Source of the DNA: Lutibacter sp.
Lineage (GTDB): Bacteria; Bacteroidota; Bacteroidia; Flavobacteriales; Flavobacteriaceae
Direction of reading: 5' to 3'
NCBI GenBank assembly: GCA_030599055.1
Contig: JAUVOS010000019.1
Span: 1-17,767 of the forward strand
DNA: 17,767 nt
A program made the position numbers and the translations under genes. Within the stretch, counting starts at the first letter, position 1, and each line of letters opens with the position of its first letter. The notes beneath the pieces are model-generated. The model did not search any database. It had not been told where the DNA came from and saw only the letters and a list, made by a program, of their open reading frames with translations. Positions 1-6,039 of this stretch are shown here, one piece after another.

Positions 1-19
1 AACAGACCTATTTACTAAC

Positions 20-961
20 CTAACCTAATCGATTCAGTATTCTTTCGATAATTACAGAGGTGTCGAGTAAGACTAAGCTTAAAACACCTGCGACAATAAT
101 CACTTTTATGATGTTGTGAAGAAAGACGTACCTTTCTTTACTCTTACTATACCATATAAGGATTCCCACCGCAGTCAATAAGAAAAGTACTATAACAAAA
201 TAGTATTTCATATATCCAATTTCGGGAAATTGCAATAAGTAATAAATCGGAATCAGCGTCAGTAGTATGATTAAAACAATAAGCATACGTGTGAAATGCT
301 CTCCATATTTAATAACGATAGTTTCATAATTAAAAAGCATATCTCCTTTCAAATTTTCTAAATCTTTCACTAATTCTCGAATAAGTAAAATAAAAAACAA
401 AAAGGTAGCATGCGCAAAAATTATTTCGGAAAAATTTTTGTAATAAGCGAAAATAGCAAAAAAAGGAAGAATTGTTAAAAATGCGCCACCAAAAAGACCT
501 GTTAATGCAAATCGTTTTAATTTGTGTGAATAAAACCAAATTAAAAAGATATAAACAGAGAAAAATAGTCCTGAACGCCAAGACACGAATAATCCAAAAG
601 CCAATCCTAAAAAGTTAAGAAAAAAATAGCTATTAAGTTTTGTTCGTTGACTGATATAAGTGTCAATTTTAGTCTTAAGAGGCCTGTTTATAGCGTCTTT
701 TCCTCTGTCGTAAAAGTGATTGATAAGATAACCGCTTGCAACAACGCAAGTTGTTGCAAAAAGAATTGCCCATAATTTATAATCAAATACCACAGTACTT
801 ACGGGCTTATTAGGAGCAAAAACAAAAATAGCTGACAATAGTTGCGCTAGTAGCATTATCGCAATATTATAACCTCTAACCACTGAAAACAAACTGATAA
901 ATTTGAAATAAAAGGGGCGTTTACGTTTATTGTTGATTTTTGCTTCTTCTAATAAATCCAT
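20..961 (-). CDS. UbiA-family prenyltransferase (probable geranylgeranylglycerol-phosphate geranylgeranyltransferase-like)
   Basis: This is a polytopic membrane enzyme of the UbiA superfamily, which transfers a polyprenyl chain from a diphosphate donor to an acceptor. The first Asp-rich motif is N81-H-F-Y-D85-R-G-K-D89, followed by N-R-P. The second is R195-E-L-V-K-D200-L-E-N-L-K-G-D207. Both lie on cytoplasmic loops between hydrophobic helices and bind Mg-diphosphate in this family. At 313 aa it has the usual length. The frame opens at a TTG at 976, but the ATG at 961 gives a cleaner start (M-D-L-L-E-E) and is preferred. It is the last gene of a minus-strand operon after mevalonate kinase, 78-93 bp downstream of it. 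That gap holds a weak promoter-like sequence (TATGTTTC on the minus strand, 986-993). The mevalonate neighbours fit a prenyl-diphosphate user. The exact acceptor (glycerol phosphate, quinone precursor or other) cannot be read from the sequence. Confidence 0.88.
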   Translation of the reverse strand: MDLLEEAKINNKRKRPFYFKFISLFSVVRGYNIAIMLLAQLLSAIFVFAPNKPVSTVVFDYKLWAILFATTCVVASGYLINHFYDRGKDAINRPLKTKIDTYISQRTKLNSYFFLNFLGLAFGLFVSWRSGLFFSVYIFLIWFYSHKLKRFALTGLFGGAFLTILPFFAIFAYYKNFSEIIFAHATFLFFILLIRELVKDLENLKGDMLFNYETIVIKYGEHFTRMLIVLIILLTLIPIYYLLQFPEIGYMKYYFVIVLFLLTAVGILIWYSKSKERYVFLHNIIKVIIVAGVLSLVLLDTSVIIERILNRLG

Positions 962-1054
962 TATTATAAGTGCCAAACAACAAAAGAAACATACGTTTTT
1001 TTAATTGAAACAATTGTAGTTTGGAATTTGTTTAAAAAATTAAGTTTTGGGTTT

Positions 1055-1981
1055 TTAAAACCGATACACTAATTCTAATTTATAATCTTTAAGAATTTGT
1101 TGTGTATTATTGTAATCCTCTGTAAAACCTAAGAAATAACCACCACCACCAGAACCACATAATTTTAAATAATAGTCACCAGAATCTAAACCTCTTTGCC
1201 ATATTTGATGAAACTCCTGAGGTATCATCGGCTTAAAGTTACCCAATACTACCTTTGATAATTGTTTGACATTTGTAAATAAAGATTTGACATCTCCTTG
1301 GAGAAAATCTTTAATACAAGCATCTGTGTGTGTAGCAAATTCTTCACTAATCACTCTTCTAAAACCTTCATTTTTCATTTTGTCCATAAAGATTTCAACC
1401 ATTGTTGCAGTCTCGCCAACTTGTTCTGAATCCATTAAAAACACAGCTCCTTTTCCATTTTTTTGTGAGGGAATTCCGGTTGCCTCTAAATCTGTTTTAG
1501 AATTGATTAATATTGGTAGACTCAAATAGCTATTAAGAGGATCCAAACCTGAACTAGCTCCATGAAAAAAGGATTCCATCAAACTAAAAGAATTTTTGAG
1601 TTTTAATAACTTTTCTCTTGTCAGGTTTTCTAAAATTGTAATTTTGTTTATAGCATATTTATCGTAGATAGCGGCGACCAGGGCTCCTGAGCTTCCCACT
1701 CCATATCCTTGTGGAATACTAGAATCAAAATACATTCCTTCTTCAATATCCTTATTAAATTCTTCCCAGTAAAGATGAATTTTACTTGTTTTAAGGCTTT
1801 TAAGATAGTTGTAAAATTGTTTTAAACTTTGATTAGAATCTACTTGCGATTTGGTTAATGCGGTAGCTGTTTTTAAAGCACCTTCATAAGTATTATAAGG
1901 AATAGCCAAACCTTTGGAATCTTCAATAATTCCATATTCACCAAAAAGTAAAATTTTCGCATAAAAAAGCGGTCCTTTCAT
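1055..1981 (-). CDS. Mevalonate kinase-like GHMP kinase
   Basis: This is a GHMP-superfamily small-molecule kinase, most likely phosphorylating mevalonate with ATP in the mevalonate route to isopentenyl diphosphate. The N terminus K-I-L-L-F-G-E-Y-G (residues 9-17) is the substrate-side motif 1. The ATP loop I-P-Q-G-Y-G-V-G-S-S-G-A spans 89-100. The H-G-A-S-S-G-L-D147-P segment carries the probable catalytic Asp, and the glycine-rich motif 3 (C-G-S-G-G-G-G) lies at 275-281. The length is 308 aa, compact for the family but normal for flavobacterial versions. It starts at an ATG, 18 bp after the mvaD stop, so the two are surely cotranscribed. The weaker alternative is another GHMP kinase such as phosphomevalonate kinase, since no second kinase of the pathway is in the window. 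Confidence 0.87.
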   Translation of the reverse strand: MKGPLFYAKILLFGEYGIIEDSKGLAIPYNTYEGALKTATALTKSQVDSNQSLKQFYNYLKSLKTSKIHLYWEEFNKDIEEGMYFDSSIPQGYGVGSSGALVAAIYDKYAINKITILENLTREKLLKLKNSFSLMESFFHGASSGLDPLNSYLSLPILINSKTDLEATGIPSQKNGKGAVFLMDSEQVGETATMVEIFMDKMKNEGFRRVISEEFATHTDACIKDFLQGDVKSLFTNVKQLSKVVLGNFKPMIPQEFHQIWQRGLDSGDYYLKLCGSGGGGYFLGFTEDYNNTQQILKDYKLELVYRF

Positions 1982-1999
1982 ATTTTTCTTTTAAGTTTT

Positions 2000-3091
2000 T
2001 TACTTAAATTGTTTAGCACCATTTCCTAATCTGTCGCAAATGTACTGATTATTTTGGCAATAAGAGATTAGTTCGTTTATTATAAACTTGTTATTAATTT
2101 TCTTTTCATTTTCAGGATATAATACATGTACATTGGCGCCTGCATCCAAAGTAAAGCAAATATTGCTATTTGTTTCTTTTCTAAAATTCCAAATTTTATT
2201 AATGATGGCGAGTGTATTGGGTTGCATTAAAATAAAGTAGGGTTTACTGCTAAGCATCATGGCGTGTAGTGTTAAGGCTTCGCTTTCTACCACTTCAATA
2301 AATGCCTTTTGGTCTCCACTTTTTAGAATTTCTTTCAGTAAATTAAGATTATTGAAGGCTTGCTTAAATCGTTTTTTTGCAAAAGGATGATTTTGCATTA
2401 AATTATGTCCTGCCGTACTAGACACTTGTTTTTGTCCTTTATCTACCAATAAAATAGTATCGTGATAATTCTTAAAAATAGGATGTATTTCGTATGGAAA
2501 CTCAATTCCAAATAAGTCGGAGCTATTAGGAATACTATTGTGTTTTCCCCAAACAACAATGCTTCCTTTTACACTTCGCGCTGCACTACCTGAACCTAAT
2601 CGTGCTAAAAATGATGCCTTTTGATAAAAAAAGGTTTCATCCATATTAGGATTTAGCTTTTTTTCAATACTCATTATGCAAAGTGCCAATGCACTCATGC
2701 CGCTGGCAGAAGAAGCGATGCCACTACTATGAGGGAATGAATTTCGCGTCTTTATAGCAAAAGAATAATTATTAATATAGGGAACATATTTTTCAATTCT
2801 CTTAAAGAAAAGATCGATTTTTGGTTTGAATGTGTCCTTTTTAATTCCATCGAAAAATATTTCAAAAATAGTGTCTAAACTCGTGTCTAGTTTTGTTTTT
2901 GCTTTGTATTTTAGTGTTGTTTGTGTAAAACAAGCGTCTAATGTAAAGCTTAAGGAAGGGTTTTTTGGGATTTGAGGTTCTTTTTTCCCCCAATATTTTA
3001 TCAAAGCAATATTGCTGGGAGCTTTCCAAGAAACAGACCCAAAAGGTAAGGTATTTGCGGTTTTTTTAAATATAAAATCAGCTTCTTTCAA
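2000..3091 (-). CDS. mvaD: Diphosphomevalonate decarboxylase
   Basis: This cytoplasmic enzyme decarboxylates mevalonate 5-diphosphate, using ATP, to give isopentenyl diphosphate. The diagnostic block A-P-S-N-I-A-L-I-K-Y-W-G-K is at residues 24-36, followed by N-P-S-L-S-F-T-L-D. The GHMP ATP loop H-S-S-G-I-A-S-S-A-S-G is at 121-131. R-L-G-S-G-S-A-A-R-S-V lies at 164-174, and the C-terminal F-T-L-D-A-G-A-N-V-H block carries the conserved Asp. At 363 aa it is full length. The start codon is TTG: no in-frame ATG precedes the conserved region, and the promoter just upstream leaves room only for this start or a rare ATT 6 nt earlier. It is the first gene of the isoprenoid operon, with mevalonate kinase 18 bp downstream. 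Confidence 0.94.
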   Translation of the reverse strand: MKEADFIFKKTANTLPFGSVSWKAPSNIALIKYWGKKEPQIPKNPSLSFTLDACFTQTTLKYKAKTKLDTSLDTIFEIFFDGIKKDTFKPKIDLFFKRIEKYVPYINNYSFAIKTRNSFPHSSGIASSASGMSALALCIMSIEKKLNPNMDETFFYQKASFLARLGSGSAARSVKGSIVVWGKHNSIPNSSDLFGIEFPYEIHPIFKNYHDTILLVDKGQKQVSSTAGHNLMQNHPFAKKRFKQAFNNLNLLKEILKSGDQKAFIEVVESEALTLHAMMLSSKPYFILMQPNTLAIINKIWNFRKETNSNICFTLDAGANVHVLYPENEKKINNKFIINELISYCQNNQYICDRLGNGAKQFK

Positions 3092-3108
3092 GGAAATAGA
3101 TGTTTGCG

Positions 3109-3140
3109 CAAAGGTATTTCTTTTTATGAGATATATCGAA
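3109..3140 (-). promoter_or_regulatory. Promoter of the mvaD operon
   Basis: Read on the minus strand, TTCG (3137-3140) is followed after 20 nt by TACCTTTG (3109-3116). The -7 element matches the Bacteroidetes TAnnTTTG consensus exactly, and the -33 element differs from TTTG at one base. The implied 5' leader before the TTG start at 3091 is only about 10 nt. Confidence 0.6.
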
Positions 3141-3173
3141 GGTAAATAGGATAGAAAAAAAATAAATATTTAT

Positions 3174-3204
3174 TTTGCTAATAGTAATACTAATAGTACA
3201 TTTG
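3174..3204 (+). promoter_or_regulatory. Promoter of the tRNA-Ser/Arg/Pro operon
   Basis: TTTG (3174-3177), exactly 19 nt, then TACATTTG (3197-3204) is a perfect fit to the primary sigma promoter of Bacteroidetes. Transcription should start near 3211, about 37 nt before tRNA-Ser. No comparable promoter is seen between the three tRNAs, so they are probably one transcript ending at the terminator at 3710-3740. Confidence 0.75.
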
Positions 3205-3247
3205 CACTCTCTAAAATTTGAAATGATTTTAAGTCTGTTTTAGAAAA

Positions 3248-3335
3248 GGAGAGGTGCCGGAGTGGTCGAACGGGGCTCCCTGCTAAGGAGTTGTACGCAT
3301 TGCGCGTACCGGGGGTTCGAATCCCTTCCTCTCCG
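3248..3335 (+). tRNA. tRNA-Ser (GCU anticodon)
   Basis: This is a class II tRNA of 88 nt. The acceptor stem GGAGAGG (3248-3254) pairs with CCTCTCC (3328-3334), with discriminator G3335. The anticodon loop holds GCT at 3282-3284, reading AGC/AGU serine codons. A long variable arm (GTACGC-ATT-GCGTAC region, about 3293-3308) is typical of tRNA-Ser, and the T-arm carries GTTCGAATC. The 3' CCA is not encoded. The 3' end is the source of a 17-bp direct repeat ending at 3499. Confidence 0.97.
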
Positions 3336-3336
3336 C
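3320..3336 (+). repeat. Proximal copy of tRNA-Ser 3'-end direct repeat (att-like)
   Basis: Seventeen bases from the T-loop through the discriminator plus one base (AATCCCTTCCTCTCCGC) recur perfectly at 3483-3499. This is the segment where tyrosine recombinases of islands and phages typically cross over in tRNA genes. Confidence 0.75.
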
Positions 3337-3482
3337 GATCAAATGTAACTAGGTTACAGGTTAAAAAAAATAAAAAAGTATCAAGTAGATTTGAATAGTT
3401 TTTCCTTTTTTTTAAGATGGCAAGACGCAGAGCGGATTGATAGTTATATTTGCAGAATGGGGTAGTTGGGATCAACACAGTT
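3337..3482. other. 146-bp interval between tRNA-Ser repeats (probable excision scar)
   Basis: No credible gene lies here. It is AT-rich with a long A run (about 3363-3377) and a T run (about 3405-3413). It also contains AAGACGCAGAG (3422-3432), which resembles the reverse complement of the TTTGCG-type repeat at 12583-12606 (10 of 11 bases). The simplest reading is the remainder of an integrated element bounded by the two tRNA-Ser 3' ends. Confidence 0.5.
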
Positions 3483-3499
3483 AATCCCTTCCTCTCCGC
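3483..3499 (+). repeat. Distal copy of tRNA-Ser 3'-end direct repeat (att-like)
   Basis: A perfect 17-bp match to 3320-3336. The upstream sequence (…CACAGTT) does not continue the tRNA, so this is an isolated tRNA tail and not a second tRNA-Ser. It ends 12 bp before tRNA-Arg. Confidence 0.75.
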
Positions 3500-3511
3500 A
3501 ATTTAATACAG

Positions 3512-3585
3512 GGTCGCGTAGCTCAGCTGGATAGAGCATCTGCCTTCTAAGCAGACGGTCACAGGTTCGAGTCCTGTCGCGATCA
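3512..3585 (+). tRNA. tRNA-Arg (UCU anticodon)
   Basis: A 74-nt cloverleaf. The acceptor GGTCGCG (3512-3518) pairs with CGCGATC (3578-3584) with one G-U pair, and the discriminator is A3585. The anticodon stem TCTGC/GCAGA encloses the loop CTTCTAA with anticodon TCT at 3546-3548, reading AGA (and AGG by wobble). The T-arm is ACAGG-TTCGAGT-CCTGT. CCA is not encoded. It is the middle gene of the tRNA operon. Confidence 0.97.
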
Positions 3586-3599
3586 CGAAAGAAAAAAAA

Positions 3600-3615
3600 A
3601 TCCGTTAAAACGGAT
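3600..3615. other. Inter-tRNA inverted repeat
   Basis: ATCCGTT-AA-AACGGAT is a perfect 7-bp-arm hairpin between tRNA-Arg and tRNA-Pro. Nine A residues precede it, so it would resemble an intrinsic terminator only when read on the minus strand. On the plus strand it has no T-tract and may act as a processing spacer. Confidence 0.45.
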
Positions 3616-3627
3616 AGATAACCAATT

Positions 3628-3702
3628 CGGGGTGTAGCGTAGCCCGGTTATCGCGCCACGTTTGGGACGTGGAGGTCGCAGGTTCGAATCCTGCCACCCC
3701 GA
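3628..3702 (+). tRNA. tRNA-Pro (UGG anticodon)
   Basis: A 75-nt cloverleaf. The acceptor CGGGGTG (3628-3634) pairs perfectly with CACCCCG (3695-3701), and the discriminator is A3702. The anticodon stem CCACG/CGTGG encloses TTTGGGA, with anticodon TGG at 3663-3665, reading CCA and other CCN codons. CCA is not encoded. The 3' end is echoed downstream at 4560-4583 and 4798-4818. Confidence 0.97.
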
Positions 3703-3709
3703 CAAAAGA

Positions 3710-3740
3710 AAGCCTTTCACTTTTGTGAAAGGCTTTTTTG
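3710..3740 (+). terminator. Intrinsic terminator of the tRNA operon
   Basis: AAGCCTTTCAC (3710-3720), a TTTT loop, then GTGAAAGGCTT (3725-3735) running into T residues. The 11-bp perfect stem and T-tract make this a strong Rho-independent terminator, 8 nt after tRNA-Pro. Confidence 0.9.
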
Positions 3741-3833
3741 TTCTATGAAGCTGACAGTTTGCCCCTTATTACCAGACACTTATGGAACTTCTTAACTATT
3801 TTCTACTTTTCCACTACTCTGTTATAATCATGC

Positions 3834-3859
3834 AAAAAAGACACACAATTAGGTGTGCC
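3834..3859 (-). terminator. Intrinsic terminator of the minus-strand secreted-protein gene
   Basis: Read on the minus strand, GGCACAC (3853-3859), loop CTAATT, GTGTGTC (3840-3846), then six T residues (3834-3839). The 7-bp stem has one G-U pair. It sits 53 bp after the stop codon at 3913, which supports that gene being a real transcription unit. Confidence 0.7.
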
Positions 3860-3912
3860 TCTTTCTAAAAAAGGTGTACCATTTCAAAGAATAACAAAGA
3901 AATCAATAATTT

Positions 3913-4428
3913 TTAATTGCTGACATATAGTTGTTTGTTATCTAAAAGATATTGATTTAATCTTCTGTTTGACTCTTGTACAGCAGCATATAAGTAGGAA
4001 TACTTTGATAACAACCTAAACTTATAGACTACATTGCTATCAACAACAATACATATTTCAGGACACCTCTCATCTTCCACAGATACATCAACAATATTTA
4101 TCTCAAAAGGATATGTTATTCTATTTATTTGATTAAACTGTCTAAACAAATTGGAGAAATCACTTACTCCATTTAAACTCGTGTTATTAACAATTGCTTC
4201 ATTAGTTTTTCGAGTTTTTTTAACATTTCTATTTCTCGTTTTTAATTTGATTTCAATTTCATCTAGCACTACAGCGAATTTTTCTGTAGTAGAAATCTCA
4301 TTAAGATTTAAACGCTCAGTAGAAATAACGTTATCAACGAATTCTTCGTTGCTACCTTGAGAAAATATTTGGGGGATAAAAAGTAGGGTGGCAAATAATA
4401 ATAACATTACAAATGTATTATTATTCAT
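3913..4428 (-). CDS. Small secreted protein of unknown function
   Basis: I do not recognise this protein. From the ATG at 4428 it is 171 aa (an ATG at 4437 would add three residues). The N terminus is a clear Sec signal peptide: polar M-N-N-N-T, hydrophobic V-M-L-L-L-F-A-T-L-L-F-I-P, and a probable cleavage after I-F-S-Q near residue 23. The middle (about 55-75) is rich in Lys, Arg and Thr. Near residue 118 comes D-E-R-C-P-E-I-C, with two cysteines that could form a disulfide, and the C terminus is rich in Tyr and Asn. No lipobox or T9SS domain is visible. The gene stands alone between the tRNA operon and the gal locus, with its own candidate promoter (4480-4487) and terminator (3834-3859). 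It lies wholly between two tRNA-Pro 3'-end echoes, so it may be cargo left by an integrated element. Confidence 0.7.
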   Translation of the reverse strand: MNNNTFVMLLLFATLLFIPQIFSQGSNEEFVDNVISTERLNLNEISTTEKFAVVLDEIEIKLKTRNRNVKKTRKTNEAIVNNTSLNGVSDFSNLFRQFNQINRITYPFEINIVDVSVEDERCPEICIVVDSNVVYKFRLLSKYSYLYAAVQESNRRLNQYLLDNKQLYVSN

Positions 4429-4479
4429 GGTTATCATAAATATTTAAATTAACAAAAAACTTGGGGAAGCAAGGAAAGA

Positions 4480-4487
4480 CAAATTTA
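4480..4487 (-). promoter_or_regulatory. Candidate -7 element for the secreted-protein gene
   Basis: On the minus strand TAAATTTG matches TAnnTTTG exactly, about 45 nt before the likely start codon. No convincing TTTG is found 19-20 nt further upstream, so this is only half a promoter. Confidence 0.35.
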
Positions 4488-4559
4488 CAGCATATTGTTG
4501 TAACCTAAAAATAATATGCACATTATTTTTATGTTCTTTTTTTTATAAAAATACAACCG

Positions 4560-4583
4560 CACCCCGACAAAATAAAAAAGCCT
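4560..4583 (+). repeat. First echo of the tRNA-Pro 3' end (att-like)
   Basis: CACCCCGACAAAA (4560-4572) is identical to 3695-3707, the last 8 nt of tRNA-Pro plus 5 nt of flank. After a few A residues AAGCCT follows, matching the start of the tRNA-operon terminator arm at 3710-3715. The rest of the tRNA is absent. Confidence 0.55.
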
Positions 4584-4584
4584 A

Positions 4585-4703
4585 TGTGCGTAGCACAAAA
4601 AGCTTAACACCTCACTCAGGATTAGCGCAGCTAATCCTTATAAAGGTTTGAATTTTTTCAAGACTAAAGTGAAACAAAAAATAGATTCATAAGGCTGCGC
4701 AGC
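4585..4703. repeat. Cluster of three small hairpins sharing GCGYAGC
   Basis: TGTGC-GTA-GCACA (4585-4597), GGATTAGC-GCA-GCTAATCC (4619-4637) and the palindrome GCTGCGCAGC (4694-4703) all carry GCGTAGC or GCGCAGC at the hairpin tip. The last two are followed or preceded by CCTTAT/ATAAGG in opposite orientation, like a REP-type inverted pair. They are the most GC-rich spots in an otherwise AT-rich gap. Confidence 0.5.
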
Positions 4704-4901
4704 AGATTAGTGTCTTTTTATTAGCATCAAACCCCTATAAGATATGTAGTCCTGCCATCACTACAAAAAAAGGTTGTTACGCCCCAAGAATGAACATCTC
4801 GACAAAAAAAGCCTTTCATAATTATGAGTAACTTTCTTAGTTAATCTTGAATTTTATTGAAAAAATATTACAATAATAGTAAATGTATAAAATACGTTTA
4901 T
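4704..4901. other. Non-coding stretch upstream of galM
   Basis: Together with 4429-4703 this makes about 470 bp without a supported gene. Apart from the hairpins and the tRNA-Pro echoes I see no open frame with recognisable protein character and no tRNA. The part from about 4819 is very AT-rich leader-type DNA ahead of the galM promoter. Confidence 0.5.
4798..4818 (+). repeat. Second echo of the tRNA-Pro flank (att-like)
   Basis: CTCGACAAAAAAAGCCTTTCA resembles 3699-3719 (CCGACAAAAGAAAGCCTTTCA) with one base difference and one indel. It covers the last tRNA-Pro bases and the left arm of the terminator, but not the right arm. Confidence 0.45.
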
Positions 4902-4909
4902 TACCTTTG
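4902..4909 (+). promoter_or_regulatory. Candidate -7 element of the galM-sulfatase operon
   Basis: TACCTTTG fits TAnnTTTG exactly and lies 31 bp before the ATG at 4940. The upstream -33 box is poor. If used, it would put the transcript start near 4916 and exclude the ATG at 4883 as the start of galM. Confidence 0.4.
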
Positions 4910-4939
4910 AAAATATTTTTACCATTTGTACGTCAAATT

Positions 4940-6034
4940 ATGAGCATAAAAAACAATCGGGATTCAATTAGTTTGAAAAGTATAAAAGTTGATTCCTTCG
5001 GAAACATAGGATCAAAAGATGTGCTATTATTTACGTTACAGAATTCAAATGGAATTAGTGTGAAAATTACAAATTATGGTGGTATCATAACTTCTCTAAT
5101 TATTCCTGACAATAGAGGAAAAAAAGATAACATAATTCTAGGTTATGATAATTTGGATGATTATTTAAAAAATGATTTCTATTATGGAGCTATCATAGGT
5201 AGGTTTTGCAACAGAATAGCAAATGGAAAATTTTCGTTAGACAATAAACAATATAAATTAGTAGTCAATAACGGGATTAACCACCTTCATGGAGGCACAA
5301 AGGGTTTTGATAAAGTTATTTGGAATGCTAAACCAATTGAAGGCAATGATTATGTAGGCGTAGAAATGTCTTATCTAAGCAAAGATGGGGAAGAAGGCTA
5401 CCCTGGGAACTTAGATATTAGTGTCAGTTATAAGTTGACGAATAACAATGACCTCAAAATAGAATATTTTGCCACAACAGATAAAAAAACGATTGTAAAC
5501 CTTACACAACACAGCTATTTTAATCTTTCAGGAAATTTAGAATCGGAAATTACAAATCATTATTTAAAAATTGATGCAGACAGTTTTCTCCCAATAAATG
5601 AGAATTCAATTCCAATTGGTACGATTAATTTGGTTAAGAATACACCTTTTGATTTTAACGAATTTAAAAAAATAAAAAAGCACATTAATAGTGATAGTGA
5701 ACAATTAAAATTTGCCAATGGCTATGATCATACATGGGTAATAAAAGCCTATGATGGTAAATTAAAGAAAATTGCCGAAGCCTATGAAAAAGAGAGTGGA
5801 AGAGTATTAGAAGTTTATACCACAAAACCTGGAGTTCAATTTTATTCCGGTAATTTTCTAAATACAAATGAGAAAGATGTTAATGGTAATTTGGTTTACA
5901 AACGGAATGGATTTTGTCTTGAAACTCAATATTTTCCAGATAGCCCAAATCAACCAAATTTCCCATCAACAATTTTAGTACCAGAAAAACAATATAAAGA
6001 AACAACAGTATTTAAATTTTTAATAAAATCTTAA
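4940..6034 (+). CDS. galM: Aldose 1-epimerase (galactose mutarotase)
   Basis: This enzyme interconverts the alpha and beta anomers of galactose and feeds alpha-galactose to GalK. Numbered from the upstream ATG at 4883 the motifs are G-R107-F-C-N110-R-I, H134-L-H136-G-G, N-L-T-Q-H210-S-Y-F-N-L (catalytic His), G-Y-D282-H-T-W, and L-E347-T-Q-Y-F-P-D (catalytic Glu). The length of about 364 aa is normal. The start is uncertain. The ATG at 4940 (M-S-I-K-N-N) is chosen because a TAnnTTTG element lies between it and the ATG at 4883. The longer form would add 19 mostly hydrophobic and basic residues, like a signal peptide without a lipobox Cys. Many related flavobacterial mutarotases are lipoproteins, so a decayed export signal is possible. 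The stop is 5 bp before the sulfatase start, so the two form an operon. Confidence 0.92.
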   Translation: MSIKNNRDSISLKSIKVDSFGNIGSKDVLLFTLQNSNGISVKITNYGGIITSLIIPDNRGKKDNIILGYDNLDDYLKNDFYYGAIIGRFCNRIANGKFSLDNKQYKLVVNNGINHLHGGTKGFDKVIWNAKPIEGNDYVGVEMSYLSKDGEEGYPGNLDISVSYKLTNNNDLKIEYFATTDKKTIVNLTQHSYFNLSGNLESEITNHYLKIDADSFLPINENSIPIGTINLVKNTPFDFNEFKKIKKHINSDSEQLKFANGYDHTWVIKAYDGKLKKIAEAYEKESGRVLEVYTTKPGVQFYSGNFLNTNEKDVNGNLVYKRNGFCLETQYFPDSPNQPNFPSTILVPEKQYKETTVFKFLIKS

Positions 6035-6039
6035 TTATT

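Noticed and set aside
3170..3478. A 102-codon minus-strand open frame across tRNA-Ser with the peptide G-E-E-G-I-R-T-P-G-T-R
   Set aside because: It is antisense to tRNA-Ser. This peptide string is a well-known spurious product of tRNA-Ser antisense reading and is often misannotated.
3483..3499. A second tRNA-Ser gene
   Set aside because: Only the 3' T-arm half and acceptor strand are present. Upstream sequence cannot form the other arms.
4619..4637. GGATTAGC-GCA-GCTAATCC as a terminator of an upstream transcript
   Set aside because: It is followed by TTATAAAGG and not by a T-tract, and no plus-strand gene ends nearby.
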